From DATKWD01 sp963704815 (lineage in GTDB: Bacteria; Actinomycetota; Acidimicrobiia; Acidimicrobiales; Salinilacustritrichaceae), in contig CAVPHU010000011.1 in assembly GCA_963704815.1 (NCBI GenBank), positions 74,479 to 138,478 on the forward strand: a stretch of DNA of 64,000 nucleotides, read 5' to 3'. This document shows positions 8,160 through 19,632 of the stretch, piece after piece. The notes under the pieces were generated by a model. The model searched no databases. It was not told the DNA's origin and saw only the letters and a list, made by a program, of their open reading frames with translations. The first letter of the stretch is position 1. Every line of letters starts with the position of its first letter. A program made the position numbers and the translations under genes.

Positions 8160-9839
8160 TCAGACGCTGACGAGGAGCGATTCGAGGTACTGCTGCTTGC
8201 AGAGGCTGCGTTGGAGCTTGCCCGAACTCGTCTTGGGGAGGCTGCCGGGCGACACGAGCACGACGTCCTTGGGCGGCACGCCGACCGTGAGACGCACTGC
8301 CTCGGTGACCGTCCGGCGCACCGGGGCGAGGTCGGTGGCCTTCGACTCGGCCACGACGACCAGGTGCTCCTTGCCGCGACCGCCGTCGATCCCGAAGGCG
8401 ATGATGTTGCCGGCCCGAACACCGTCGATCTCGACCAGCGAACGCTCGACGTCCTCGGGGAAGACGTTGCGGCCGCCCACGATGATCACGTCCTTGATCC
8501 GGCCGCACATCACCATCTCGCCGTCGATCAGGTAGGCGAGGTCGCCGGTGCGGAGCCAGCCGTTGCGGAACAGGCGAGCGTTGTCGTCGGGTCGCTTGTA
8601 GTAGCCCGGCGTCACCGAGGTCCCACGGATCTCGAGCTCGCCGACCTCACGGTCTCGCTGCGGCGTCCCGGTGTCAGGGTCGACCACTCGGATCTCGAGC
8701 CCGGGCACCGCACGACCGAGGATCGGAATCCGGCGCACGTTCTCGGCGTCGTGGGCCACCGGCGCGGCATACCGCTCGGTCTCGAGGACCCGCTGGTCGA
8801 CCGTGTCGATCCGCATGCCCGCACCCGGTTCGGGGAACGTGCCGGCGATGGCGATCTCGGCCATGCCGAAGGCACAGAACGCCGACTCGGGACGCAGCCC
8901 GAACGGGGCACCGGCCTCGTAGAACGCCTCGACCGTGGTGGGGTCGATCGGCTCGGCGCCGTTGAGTGCGACCCGCATCGACGACAGGTCGAGATCGGTG
9001 CGGCCATGCGACTCGGCGAGATGCAGCGCCCGGGTCGCAAGCACGTAGCTGAAGTTCGGTCCGGCGGTGGCGGTTCCCCGATAGGTCGAGATCCACTCCA
9101 ACCAGCGCAGGGGTGACCCCATGAAGTCCTGCGGGGCGCCGAGCACCAGGCCACACCCGGTCGTCATCGAGGTGCACAGCAAGCCCACCAAGCCCATGTC
9201 GTGATAGAGCGGCAGCCACGACACCAGCACGTCGTCGTCGATGTCGAGCTCGGCGGCCTGGGTGAGCGCGTCGAGGTTGGCGCAGACGGTGCGGTGCGGC
9301 AACACGACGCCCTTGGGGTCCGATGTCGAGCCGCTGGTGAACTGGAGAATGGCGATCGAGTCGGGATCGACCTCGGGACGAACCCATGCGTCGGCGTCGC
9401 CGACCGCTTCGTCGAGCAGCAGCATCGGCGGATCGCCGGCTTCGGGCTCGATGAACGGCATCAGCTCGGGGTCGACGAGCACCAGCGTTGCGTCGCTGTG
9501 GTGGATGCGGAGCCGGGTCGAGTCGACGAACGACTCGATGCTCGCCATGCGCATCGGCAGCGGGAGGACGACGATGGTCGCACCGGCGAGCCAGATGCCC
9601 TGGATAGCGGTCACGAGGCTCCGCGACGTCGGGCCGAGGAGGGCCACGTGGTCGCCTGGCTCCACCCCACGCTCCTGGAGCCCGGCGGCAACCGCCTGCG
9701 CCTCGGTGTGGACGCGGGCCCACGGAACCGCGACGTGATCGTCGCCGTCGACGAACACGACATCGTGTCCCTGTGTGGCGGCACGCACGACGCGCTCCAG
9801 CAGGGTGGATGGGCCGGGAAGAACGGGAGGGTTCGGCAC
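8160..9839 (-). CDS. Fatty acyl-AMP ligase / acyl-CoA synthetase family protein
   Basis: This 559-residue adenylate-forming enzyme has the P-loop-like motif FTSGSTSDPKGV near residue 165, the A5-like region ending in FGMAEI, the A7 motif GWLRTGDLAY and the C-terminal A10 lysine context PKTSSGKLQR. The run SWLPLYHDMGLVG is characteristic of the fatty-acyl-AMP ligase branch (FadD32-like), which activates fatty acids as acyl-adenylates for transfer to an acyl carrier protein. A CoA ligase cannot be excluded from sequence alone. No polyketide synthase or carrier protein is adjacent; the divergent neighbour is a sulfotransferase, so a sulfated lipid is only a speculative link. Confidence 0.85.
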   Translation of the reverse strand: MPNPPVLPGPSTLLERVVRAATQGHDVVFVDGDDHVAVPWARVHTEAQAVAAGLQERGVEPGDHVALLGPTSRSLVTAIQGIWLAGATIVVLPLPMRMASIESFVDSTRLRIHHSDATLVLVDPELMPFIEPEAGDPPMLLLDEAVGDADAWVRPEVDPDSIAILQFTSGSTSDPKGVVLPHRTVCANLDALTQAAELDIDDDVLVSWLPLYHDMGLVGLLCTSMTTGCGLVLGAPQDFMGSPLRWLEWISTYRGTATAGPNFSYVLATRALHLAESHGRTDLDLSSMRVALNGAEPIDPTTVEAFYEAGAPFGLRPESAFCAFGMAEIAIAGTFPEPGAGMRIDTVDQRVLETERYAAPVAHDAENVRRIPILGRAVPGLEIRVVDPDTGTPQRDREVGELEIRGTSVTPGYYKRPDDNARLFRNGWLRTGDLAYLIDGEMVMCGRIKDVIIVGGRNVFPEDVERSLVEIDGVRAGNIIAFGIDGGRGKEHLVVVAESKATDLAPVRRTVTEAVRLTVGVPPKDVVLVSPGSLPKTSSGKLQRSLCKQQYLESLLVSV

Positions 9840-9919
9840 GACAGGTCTGACCGTCGCCGACGCGACGGGGTTACAGACCTCCGACCCGTCGCCTGAAGCA
9901 CCGGTAGCCTCCGGCCCGC

Positions 9920-10504
9920 TTGAAGATCTTCGGGATCGGCCTCAACAAGACCGGGACGTCGTCGCTGCACCGCGCCCTGACCGCCCTCGGCTACACGAGC
10001 ATCCATGCCGGGGGTCCACCGTTCCGGGCGCTGATCGACCGGGCGATCGACGAGCAGGTCCCGTTGCTCACCCACCTTCCCGAAGCCGACGCCTACTCCG
10101 ACCTCGGACGGCTCACGACCAACTTCGATCTGCTCGACGCGCAGTATCCCGGCAGCCGGTTCGTGCTCACCACCCGACCCGTCGACGAGTGGCTCGACAG
10201 TCGGCAGCGCCACGTCGAGCGCAACCGAGCCCGGGCGGCTCAGGGTCAGTACGACGGGGTCTTCCTCAACATCGACCTCGACCGTTGGCGCCGGGACTTC
10301 GAGAACCATCACCGCGACGTCCGCGCCCACTTCGCCGGCCGCGACAACCTGCTCGAGATGCGGATCACCGAGGGCGACGGCTACGACGAACTCTGCCCGT
10401 TCCTCGGCATCGACGTGCCCGAGGAACCCTTTCCCTGGACCAACCGCGACCTGTCGACGGTGAACCCTGCACGCCGGCTGTGGTGGAAGGTCCGCCGCCG
10501 CTGA
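9920..10504 (+). CDS. Sulfotransferase family protein
   Basis: The 194-residue protein begins with the PAPS 5'-phosphosulfate loop IFGIGLNKTGTSSLHRAL, and has PGSRFVLTTRPVDEWLDSR around residue 77, matching the 3'-phosphate-binding strand-helix of sulfotransferases. It is short for the family but resembles the compact bacterial and eukaryotic sulfotransferase_4-like group. Translation must begin at a TTG (9920), since the conserved first strand starts at codon 2 and no ATG or GTG lies just upstream. It is divergent from the acyl-AMP ligase and convergent with leuS. The acceptor is unknown. Confidence 0.75.
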   Translation: MKIFGIGLNKTGTSSLHRALTALGYTSIHAGGPPFRALIDRAIDEQVPLLTHLPEADAYSDLGRLTTNFDLLDAQYPGSRFVLTTRPVDEWLDSRQRHVERNRARAAQGQYDGVFLNIDLDRWRRDFENHHRDVRAHFAGRDNLLEMRITEGDGYDELCPFLGIDVPEEPFPWTNRDLSTVNPARRLWWKVRRR

Positions 10505-10516
10505 ATCCGGCGCCGA

Positions 10517-12988
<2,472 letters not shown>

Positions 12989-13079
12989 GGCGGCCGATCG
13001 TACTGACGGCCGAGTCGGGGCCCGAAGCGAGATCGGGTTTCTGCGACGTGGCGCCGAGGGGTAGATTGCCTGTCCCTTC

Positions 13080-13153
13080 GGGGCTGTAGCTCAGTTGGCT
13101 AGAGCACCACACTGGCAGTGTGGGGGTCGTGGGTTCGAGTCCCATCAGCTCCA
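13080..13153 (+). tRNA. tRNA-Ala (anticodon GGC)
   Basis: A full cloverleaf can be folded. Acceptor stem GGGGCTG pairs with CAGCTCC (one G-U), the D-arm begins TAGCTCAGTTGG, and anticodon stem CCACA/TGTGG encloses loop CTGGCAG with anticodon GGC. The T-arm is GTGGGTTCGAGTCCCAT. The discriminator base is A at 13153, and the 3' CCA is not encoded (CCC follows). Confidence 0.95.
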
Positions 13154-13165
13154 CCCGAACCACGA

Positions 13166-13188
13166 GGGCCCGACCCAAGGTCGGGCCT
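13166..13188. terminator. Hairpin terminator after tRNA-Ala
   Basis: A nine-base-pair perfect stem (GGCCCGACC/GGTCGGGCC) with a three-base loop lies just past the tRNA and just past the stop of the convergent rsfS gene. There is no long T-run on either side, so it would be a weak or bidirectional terminator typical of GC-rich actinobacteria. Confidence 0.6.
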
Positions 13189-13196
13189 TCGTCGTG

Positions 13197-13583
13197 TCAG
13201 GAGCCGGGATCGGCAGCGGCCGGCGCGCCGGCTGCCCACTCGACGGTGGGGACGTCGCGCCAGAGCCGTTCGAGGTCGTAGTACTCACGGGTCTTGTCGG
13301 TGAACACGTGCACGACGAACGGGCCGTAGTCGACGAGAGCCCACTCGAGGTCGTCGAGACCCTCGGCGCGGATGGGGTCGGGCCCGCCCGCCTCCTTGAG
13401 TCGGGACTCGATCTCCTCGACGATCGCCTTCACCAACCGACGGTTCGGCGCCGAGGCGATCACGAAGTGGTCGGTGACGGCCAAGACGTCACCCACGTCG
13501 AGGACGACCGGGTCGGTGGCCTGCTTCTCGTCGGCCGCGCGAGCGGCGAGCACGGGCCAGGTCGGGTCTCCGAGTTCGGACAT
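13197..13583 (-). CDS. rsfS: Ribosome silencing factor RsfS (Iojap family)
   Basis: The 128-residue protein binds ribosomal protein L14 and blocks subunit joining during starvation. Family hallmarks are KQATDPVVLDVGDVLAVTDHFVIASAPNRR, the GLDDLEWALVDYGPFVVHVFTDKTREYYDLERLW core and the usual length. Its start codon overlaps the stop of the LytR-C-domain gene upstream by one base (TGATG), so the two are translationally coupled in the common nadD-lytR-rsfS order. Confidence 0.95.
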   Translation of the reverse strand: MSELGDPTWPVLAARAADEKQATDPVVLDVGDVLAVTDHFVIASAPNRRLVKAIVEEIESRLKEAGGPDPIRAEGLDDLEWALVDYGPFVVHVFTDKTREYYDLERLWRDVPTVEWAAGAPAAADPGS

Positions 13584-15619
13584 CAGTCGACCCCGGTGTA
13601 GTCGCTGCCGATCACGATCGTGATGTCGACGTTCTCGACCGGGCGCTCCTCGCGGACGATCTCGCCGACGCCGAGCGCTTCCTGGAGCGCCCGCGCATCG
13701 TCGCTGAAGGAGGGGTCGGTGAAGATGATCTGCGTCGTCGACTCCGAGAACGTGCTGGCGTTTCCGAAGACGGTGATCTCGGCTCCGGCCTGCACGAGTG
13801 GGGTGACCAGGGGCGGCAGGATGTCGGGGTCGGTGGTGCCGTTCAGCAGCCGCACCTTGGGGCGCACCCCGAACTCGGGGCTGGTCGGCAGCGGGATGAT
13901 GTCGGTGATCAGCGCCTCGATCTGCGCCTCGTTCGCGACGAACACCACAGGACCGTCAGGAACCTGGAACTCGGTCACCGGGAGCGTCATCATCGTGACC
14001 GGACCACTGGCCAGGCCACGGGCGAATCGTCCGATGCCTGAGTCGACCTCACCTGGCACGGCGCCCGGGTCGTCGCTGGCTGCGATGGCCGCGAGCCACT
14101 CGGTCCAGAAGACCTCGTCGCGTGCGAGGCGAGCGAGCTCGCTCTCGCCTTCAGTGCCCTCGCTGAGGTACTGCCCGACGCCCACGGCCTCGAGTTGGAT
14201 CTCACCCGCGGGGAACAGCAGGCCGTCCTCGCCCGTCACCGGATCGGTGAGGATCACCGAGTCGGGGTTGTCGAAGGTGAACGGGGCCAACGGTTCGGTG
14301 AGCGTCGTCCACCGAGGGCTGTCGATCTCGACCACGTCCTGGATGCCGGTGCCCAGCATGTCCTGGATGACCTGGGTCGCGACCGGCGCTCCACCCCCTG
14401 CATAGGCCAGCGTGAGCGGCTGCTCGCCGAATTCCTCGAGTTCGCCCAACGTGCTCGTGGGGATGAACACGATGGCGCCTCCCTGATCGTCGGGCCCCAG
14501 CGCGAGCAACGTGTAGCCCAGCACCTCGTCGCCGTCGTTGTGGATGACCAGCATGGTGGGGCTCGGCGTCACGAACGCCTCGAAGCCCGGGGCCGAGGGG
14601 TCGTCGGTGACGTTGATCACCTTGCCATCGGTGCTCTCGCGGACCGTCTCGGATCCGAGGTACGCGAGAGCACCGCCACCCGCGATCAGCGCAAGGACGG
14701 CGGTGGCGAACGCCACCCGGCGCCACCTGGGCGGAGGCGGCGGCGGGGACACGACCTTGCGCCTCCGGCGCCAGCGACGCTTGTTCGGTTCGGCCTCGCT
14801 GTCCTCGTCGTCGGGTGGCGGTGCGGCACCGGTCGAGGAGTCCGGGGCCACTGGTGAAGGGGCGAGGACCGATGCCGCGGCGACCGCCGGAGCGGCCTTG
14901 CTGCCGTCGAAGAGCGACTCCTCCTGCACCGGCCCTGCGACACCGGGCTCCTCGAGGGGCGGGGTGGGCGCGGCCTCCTCACCGAAGACGTCGAAGAGGC
15001 GCCGGATCTCGAGCACCTCGGGGTCGACCGCCGGCTCCGGCTCGGCCGTGGGCGTCGCCGAGATCGCGAGCGGGGCTCCGGCAGAGGCCCTGGCCTGGGC
15101 CGTGCCGAGGTCGGGTTCGAGCACGACGGCCGGTCGGACAACCGCGCCTGACCCGTGATCCGGAGAAGACACGACGGGTTCGGCAATCTCGTGGCGTGCA
15201 CCGGGTTCCGATGGTGCCGTCCGGGCCACTTCGTCATCGAACACGCCCGATGCCGGCGCACCAGCGGCAGCGACGTCACGGTCAGGAGCTTCCCTCTGGG
15301 CCCGACGGACCCGAGGCCGAGGCGTGGGCTCGACCGGCGTCGCCGCCGGTCGGGTCGGCTCGGCTGGATCGTCCACACGCGCCGCGCTGGTCGGCTCAGC
15401 CGGATCGTCGGCGCGATCCTCGGCCGATCGGGCGACGGCCGGCTCGAACGGGTCCTCGCCGGAGTCGTGTGCGTCGCGGAACGCCCGCAAGCGCGCTCGA
15501 GCGCCGGTCCCGCCGGTGGGCAGGGTCGGACGAAACGAGTCGTCGCCCTCGGCCGTCGAGGGCGGGGCGGAAGGAGGCCGACGAACATCGTCGTCGTCCC
15601 CGGGTCGGCGGGAGGTCAC
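13583..15619 (-). CDS. Membrane-anchored protein with LytR C-terminal domain
   Basis: The 678-residue protein has a long disordered, acidic/Pro/Ala-rich cytoplasmic N-terminus (about 1-285), a basic stop (KRRWRRRRKV) and one transmembrane helix (RVAFATAVLALIAGGGALAYLG). The extracellular region resembles the LCP/LytR-CpsA-Psr fold remotely (LLALGPDDQGGAIVFIPTSTLGELEE). It ends in a LytR_C domain (RPKVRLLNGTTDPDILPPLVTPLVQAGAEITVFGNAS). LCP proteins attach glycopolymers to peptidoglycan, but several catalytic Arg/Asp positions of true LCP enzymes are not evident here, so function is inferred from context only. It sits between nadD and rsfS, where actinobacteria usually carry an LCP-like gene. 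Confidence 0.75.
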   Translation of the reverse strand: MTSRRPGDDDDVRRPPSAPPSTAEGDDSFRPTLPTGGTGARARLRAFRDAHDSGEDPFEPAVARSAEDRADDPAEPTSAARVDDPAEPTRPAATPVEPTPRPRVRRAQREAPDRDVAAAGAPASGVFDDEVARTAPSEPGARHEIAEPVVSSPDHGSGAVVRPAVVLEPDLGTAQARASAGAPLAISATPTAEPEPAVDPEVLEIRRLFDVFGEEAAPTPPLEEPGVAGPVQEESLFDGSKAAPAVAAASVLAPSPVAPDSSTGAAPPPDDEDSEAEPNKRRWRRRRKVVSPPPPPPRWRRVAFATAVLALIAGGGALAYLGSETVRESTDGKVINVTDDPSAPGFEAFVTPSPTMLVIHNDGDEVLGYTLLALGPDDQGGAIVFIPTSTLGELEEFGEQPLTLAYAGGGAPVATQVIQDMLGTGIQDVVEIDSPRWTTLTEPLAPFTFDNPDSVILTDPVTGEDGLLFPAGEIQLEAVGVGQYLSEGTEGESELARLARDEVFWTEWLAAIAASDDPGAVPGEVDSGIGRFARGLASGPVTMMTLPVTEFQVPDGPVVFVANEAQIEALITDIIPLPTSPEFGVRPKVRLLNGTTDPDILPPLVTPLVQAGAEITVFGNASTFSESTTQIIFTDPSFSDDARALQEALGVGEIVREERPVENVDITIVIGSDYTGVD

Positions 15620-15665
15620 GTGGTGTCACGATAGAGCCGTCGAGGCCTGCCGGAGCAGCAGGGCG

Positions 15666-16253
15666 TCACGTCGCCGCCCGATACAGACCCCGGGCGCGAA
15701 TGCAGGCGATCACGTCCTTCGGCAACAAGTAGTCGAGCGGTCGGCCGTCATCGACCCGGCTGCGGAGGTCGGTCGACGAGACCTCGAGCCTCGGCACCTC
15801 GACCCGTTGCCACGAGAACCCGTCCGGAAGCACGCGATGCACGCCCTCGCCCGGTCGGTCGACGACGACGATCGTCGAGGTCGCACGCACCTCGTCGACC
15901 CGCTCCCACGTGTCGAGTCCAGCCGCTGCATCGCTTCCGAGCACGAGGAAGACGTCGTCGAAACCGTCGGAGCGGAGGCCGGCGATCGTGTCGGCGGTGT
16001 AGGACAGCCCGCCGCGGCGCAGTTCGAGGTCGCTCGCCTCCAGTCCGTCGACACCGTCGACGGCTGCCTCGACCATCGCAAGGCGGTCGGCGGCGGGCGT
16101 GATGGTGCGGGTCCCCACCTTCTGCCACGGGGCGTTGGCGACCACCAGCAACATCCGGTCGAGTGCGAGGGCATGGCGCACGTTGACCGCGGTGACGAGG
16201 TGTCCGACGTGCGGCGGATCGAACGTCCCCCCGAACAGCCCGACCGACGTCAC
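15666..16253 (-). CDS. nadD: Nicotinate-nucleotide adenylyltransferase
   Basis: The 195-residue enzyme makes deamido-NAD from nicotinate mononucleotide and ATP in NAD synthesis. It has the nucleotidyltransferase motif GGTFDPPHVGHL at its N-terminus and the second signature EVSSTDLRSRVDDGR near the C-terminus, with normal length. It heads the minus-strand run nadD, LytR-C gene, rsfS. The preceding genes usual in this cluster (proA/proB, obg) are not adjacent but lie 28 kb away. Confidence 0.95.
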   Translation of the reverse strand: MTSVGLFGGTFDPPHVGHLVTAVNVRHALALDRMLLVVANAPWQKVGTRTITPAADRLAMVEAAVDGVDGLEASDLELRRGGLSYTADTIAGLRSDGFDDVFLVLGSDAAAGLDTWERVDEVRATSTIVVVDRPGEGVHRVLPDGFSWQRVEVPRLEVSSTDLRSRVDDGRPLDYLLPKDVIACIRARGLYRAAT

Positions 16254-16474
16254 CCCGGCACCGTAGGAAACGAAACCGGTTTGCCGCCACTGCTGCGGAG
16301 CAGACAGGGTCGGTGAGCGCCCGCCACCGACGTGACCGATGTCACGAACGGAAACGGAATCCTTCGGGTATGGGCGTCGTTCTACTGATCACCACCGAAG
16401 ACCGTGTCACCTTCGGAGCAATCCCTCCCCCACACGGGAATGACACGCCCGTGACTCCCGTTGTGATGAGAGCG

Positions 16475-17308
16475 ATGACAGACTCAGTAGGCCAGTACCT
16501 CAACGAAATCGGCATGGTGCCGCTCCTGAATGCCCAGGAAGAGCGCGAGCTCTCCCAGTTGATCGAAAAGGGCTTCGAGGCGCGAGCAGCGATCGAGGCA
16601 GGTGACGATTCCATCGCCAACCGCCGCGTGGTCCGCAAGGCCGCCGAGGCCAAGGACCGGTTCATCCGGGCCAACCTGCGTCTGGTGGTCAGCGTTGCCC
16701 GTCGCTATCCCCTGCCCCCGTCGATGGAACTCCTCGACCTGGTGCAGGAGGGCAATCTCGGCCTCGAGCACGCGGTCGACAAGTTCGACTGGCGCAAGGG
16801 CTTCAAGTTCTCCACCTACGCCACGTTCTGGATCCGCCAGGCCATCGGTCGAGCCCTCGACCAGAAGGCGAGTCTCATCCGCCTGCCGGGCGATCGCTCG
16901 GCTTCGCTCCGGGCGGCCCTGCGGCAGGTCTCCGGAAGCGGCGACGACCTCGACGAGGAGAACGCCCGGCTCCACCGCCTCACCTCTCCCACGTCGCTCG
17001 ATCGCACCGTCGGCAACGACGAAGACGGCAGCGAGCTCGTCGATCTGCTCGCCGATCGGGCCCCCGGGCCCGAGCAGCTCACGCTCGAATCGGCCGAGGA
17101 AGAGTTCGTCACCGGACTCCTCGACGTCCTCGACACCCGTGCCCGCCATGCCGTCCAGCAGCGCTTCGGCCTCGACGACGGTCGCAAGCGCAGCTACCGC
17201 GAGGTCGGCGAAGAGCTCGGCGTCACCGCCGAGGCGGCCCGCCGGCTGGTCAAGCGAGCCATCAACACCGTCAAACAAGAAGCAGAGAGCCGTATCCCCG
17301 CTGCCTGA
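16475..17308 (+). CDS. RNA polymerase sigma factor, sigma-70 family (group 2-like)
   Basis: The protein has sigma region 1.2 (SVGQYLNEIGMVPLLNAQEERELSQLIEKG) and region 2 with LRLVVSVARRYPLPPSMELLDLVQEGNLGLEHAVDKFDWRKGFKFSTYATFWIRQAIGRAL. Region 3 is shortened, and the region 4 helix-turn-helix is RSYREVGEELGVTAEAARRLVKRAINTVK. This is the layout of principal-like but non-essential sigma factors. The frame is open upstream with possible starts at 16313 (GTG), 16370 (ATG) and 16466 (ATG). I prefer 16475 because conserved sequence begins there and a weak GAGAG precedes it; earlier residues look random. DAHP synthase follows 45 bases downstream on the same strand. Confidence 0.9.
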   Translation: MTDSVGQYLNEIGMVPLLNAQEERELSQLIEKGFEARAAIEAGDDSIANRRVVRKAAEAKDRFIRANLRLVVSVARRYPLPPSMELLDLVQEGNLGLEHAVDKFDWRKGFKFSTYATFWIRQAIGRALDQKASLIRLPGDRSASLRAALRQVSGSGDDLDEENARLHRLTSPTSLDRTVGNDEDGSELVDLLADRAPGPEQLTLESAEEEFVTGLLDVLDTRARHAVQQRFGLDDGRKRSYREVGEELGVTAEAARRLVKRAINTVKQEAESRIPAA

Positions 17309-17353
17309 GCCGGCCAAACCTTTTGCCATCGTGGCCTTGAGCAGACAACGCTG

Positions 17354-18703
17354 ATGGCTGTGACCGACTCATGGACCCCCTCCACCTGGCGCGACCACCC
17401 GGTCGAACAACAGCCGCAGTGGCCGGATCAGGGTTCGTACGAGACGGTCCTCAAACAGCTCGGCACGCTGCCGCCGTTGGTCTTCGCCGGCGAGGCGCGC
17501 GACCTGACCGCCCAGCTCGCGGAGGTCGCCGAAGGACGAGCGTTTCTGCTGCAGGCGGGTGACTGTGCCGAGTCCTTCGACGGGTTCTCGGCGGACGCGA
17601 TCCGCGACAAGCTCCGGGTCATCCTGCAGATGGCCGTGGTCCTCACGTACTCGAGCGGCGTTCCCACCCTGAAGGTGGGCCGCATCGCCGGCCAGTTCGC
17701 CAAGCCCCGTTCGGCGGACACCGAGACGGTCGACGGCGTCGAACTTCCGTCGTTCCGCGGCCACATCGTCAACGACATCGCCTTTTCCGAGGGGGCGCGC
17801 ACGGCCGATCCCGAGCGCCTCATCCAGGCGTACCACCAGTCGGCATCGACGCTGAACCTGCTTCGGGCGTTCACCAAGGGTGGCTTCGCCGACCTCGCTC
17901 AGGTGCACGAGTGGAATCAGGAGTTCGTCGCGTCGAGCAACGAGGGCCGGCGCTACAACCAGGTGGCCGACGAGATCGACCGTGCGTTGCGTTTCATGCG
18001 GGCGTGCGGCATCGACAGCGAGAGCCAGCCCGGCCTGCACGAGGTCGACTTCTTCACCAGCCACGAAGCGCTGATCCTCGGCTACGAGGAGGCGATGACC
18101 CGACAGGACTCGCTCACCGGCGACTGGTACGACTGCTCGGCCCACATGATCTGGATCGGCGAACGCACCCGCGCCATCGACGGTGCCCACGTCGAGTTCT
18201 TCCGCGGCGTCAAGAACCCGATCGGCTGCAAGGTCGGCCCGACCGCCACGGCCGAGGAGGTGCTGGCATTGTGCGAGACCCTCAACCCCGATCGAGTGCC
18301 GGGCCGGCTCACGCTGGTGTCCCGTATGGGCGCCGACCACGTCACCGAGCTGCTCCCACCGCTGCTCGAAGCCGTCCAGGCCGCAGGCCACCCGGTCGTC
18401 TGGGCCTGCGATCCCATGCACGGCAACACGTTCACGAGCGACAGCGGCAAGAAGACCCGCCATCTCGACGACGTCGAGCGCGAGGTCGCCGGCTTCTTCG
18501 CGGCTCACCAGCAGGTGGGCACCTGGCCTGGCGGCATCCACGTCGAGTTGACCGGCGACGACGTGACCGAGTGCCTCGGCGGAGCCGAGGAGATCCACGA
18601 CGCCGACCTCACCAACCGCTACGAGACCATGTGCGACCCACGGCTCAACGGCCGCCAGAGCCTCGACCTGGCGTTCCGGGTCGCCGAACTGCTTCAGACC
18701 TGA
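17354..18703 (+). CDS. aroG: Type II 3-deoxy-7-phosphoheptulonate (DAHP) synthase
   Basis: This 449-residue enzyme condenses phosphoenolpyruvate and erythrose 4-phosphate, the first step of the shikimate pathway. It is the plant/mycobacterial class II type: RAFLLQAGDCAESFDGF near the N-terminus holds the metal-binding cysteine, and KVGRIAGQFAKPRS, GCKVGPTA and VVWACDPMHGNTF are family signatures. Length matches. It lies just behind the sigma factor gene and overlaps by ten bases, tail to tail, the diguanylate cyclase gene on the other strand. Confidence 0.96.
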   Translation: MAVTDSWTPSTWRDHPVEQQPQWPDQGSYETVLKQLGTLPPLVFAGEARDLTAQLAEVAEGRAFLLQAGDCAESFDGFSADAIRDKLRVILQMAVVLTYSSGVPTLKVGRIAGQFAKPRSADTETVDGVELPSFRGHIVNDIAFSEGARTADPERLIQAYHQSASTLNLLRAFTKGGFADLAQVHEWNQEFVASSNEGRRYNQVADEIDRALRFMRACGIDSESQPGLHEVDFFTSHEALILGYEEAMTRQDSLTGDWYDCSAHMIWIGERTRAIDGAHVEFFRGVKNPIGCKVGPTATAEEVLALCETLNPDRVPGRLTLVSRMGADHVTELLPPLLEAVQAAGHPVVWACDPMHGNTFTSDSGKKTRHLDDVEREVAGFFAAHQQVGTWPGGIHVELTGDDVTECLGGAEEIHDADLTNRYETMCDPRLNGRQSLDLAFRVAELLQT

Positions 18704-19632
18704 TCGACCCCGGCCAGCGGCATCGTCTGATGCGTGAGTGCACCCTTGCCGGACCGCTTGGCCTCGTACATGAGCCGGTCGGCGTGCTCGATCGCCGATC
18801 CGAGTGAGCTGAGCGGCGCGTCGAAGGTCACGGCCCCGGCGCTGAATCCGACCGGTGGGTCGAGATGCCGCAACGCGTCTCGGGCACGCCCCACGAGCTC
18901 TTCGAGGGCCTCTTCTGCACCCTCGCCGGTCGGTGTGACGTACAGCAGTCCGAACTCGTCGCCGCCAAGGCGACCGACGACGTCGCCACTGCGCACCGAA
19001 CCGCGGAGCGCGGCGCCGATCCGGCGGAGCACTTCGTCGCCCCCGCTGTGCCCATGGGTGTCGTTCACAGTCTTGAAGTCATCGATGTCGACGAACAGCA
19101 CGGTGAGCGTGCCGGGACCCGGTCGCGCCACGAGTTCGGCGCCGCGCCGGAGGAACTCTCGGCTGTTGAGCACACCGGTGAGGTAGTCGGTCGAGGACGC
19201 CAGCTGCTCGCGAGTGAGGGTGCGTCGCAGCTGGGCGAACAAGGCGCCGACGAGCAGGAAGACGGCGAGCCGCATCACCGTGTTCCAGAACGGGATCAGT
19301 GGATGTGCGTAGCTCGGTGCCGTCGTGATGTCTGCCACCCACCAGCAACCCGCCGAGAGGATGGCAACGCCCACCCACTTGACCCTGTCGTTCGACCAGG
19401 CCACCGCGGTGACCGGCAAGAGGTAGAACGCCGAGAAGGAGAGCTCTGCGCCGGTTGCCCAGTCGATGAATCCGAGCACGAGCGTTGCCACGACAGCGCA
19501 CAGCAGCGTGCGATGGGGGTGGCCCGTCATCAACGCCTGCAGAGAGGCGACGTGTCCCGACGAGCCCGACGTGTCGGTTGTGGGCCCGCGTCGCCGATCC
19601 AGGTCAGGGAGTTCCGAGGTCATCCGCTGCAT
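18694..19632 (-). CDS. Membrane-anchored diguanylate cyclase (GGDEF)
   Basis: The 312-residue protein has about five hydrophobic helices in residues 35-140 (LLCAVVATLVLGFIDWATGAELSF, FSAFYLLPVTAVAW, VAILSAGCWWVADI and others). A GGDEF domain follows from TDYLTGVLNSREFLRRG to the C-terminus. The active-site motif is intact (RLGGDEFGLLY), and an RxxD inhibitory site (RSGD) lies five residues before it, so the enzyme should make cyclic-di-GMP and be product-inhibited. The membrane half resembles the predicted sensor part of similar actinobacterial cyclases; its signal is unknown. A second in-frame ATG at 19623 is an alternative start. It overlaps the end of the GNAT gene upstream on the same strand. 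Confidence 0.9.
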   Translation of the reverse strand: MQRMTSELPDLDRRRGPTTDTSGSSGHVASLQALMTGHPHRTLLCAVVATLVLGFIDWATGAELSFSAFYLLPVTAVAWSNDRVKWVGVAILSAGCWWVADITTAPSYAHPLIPFWNTVMRLAVFLLVGALFAQLRRTLTREQLASSTDYLTGVLNSREFLRRGAELVARPGPGTLTVLFVDIDDFKTVNDTHGHSGGDEVLRRIGAALRGSVRSGDVVGRLGGDEFGLLYVTPTGEGAEEALEELVGRARDALRHLDPPVGFSAGAVTFDAPLSSLGSAIEHADRLMYEAKRSGKGALTHQTMPLAGVDQV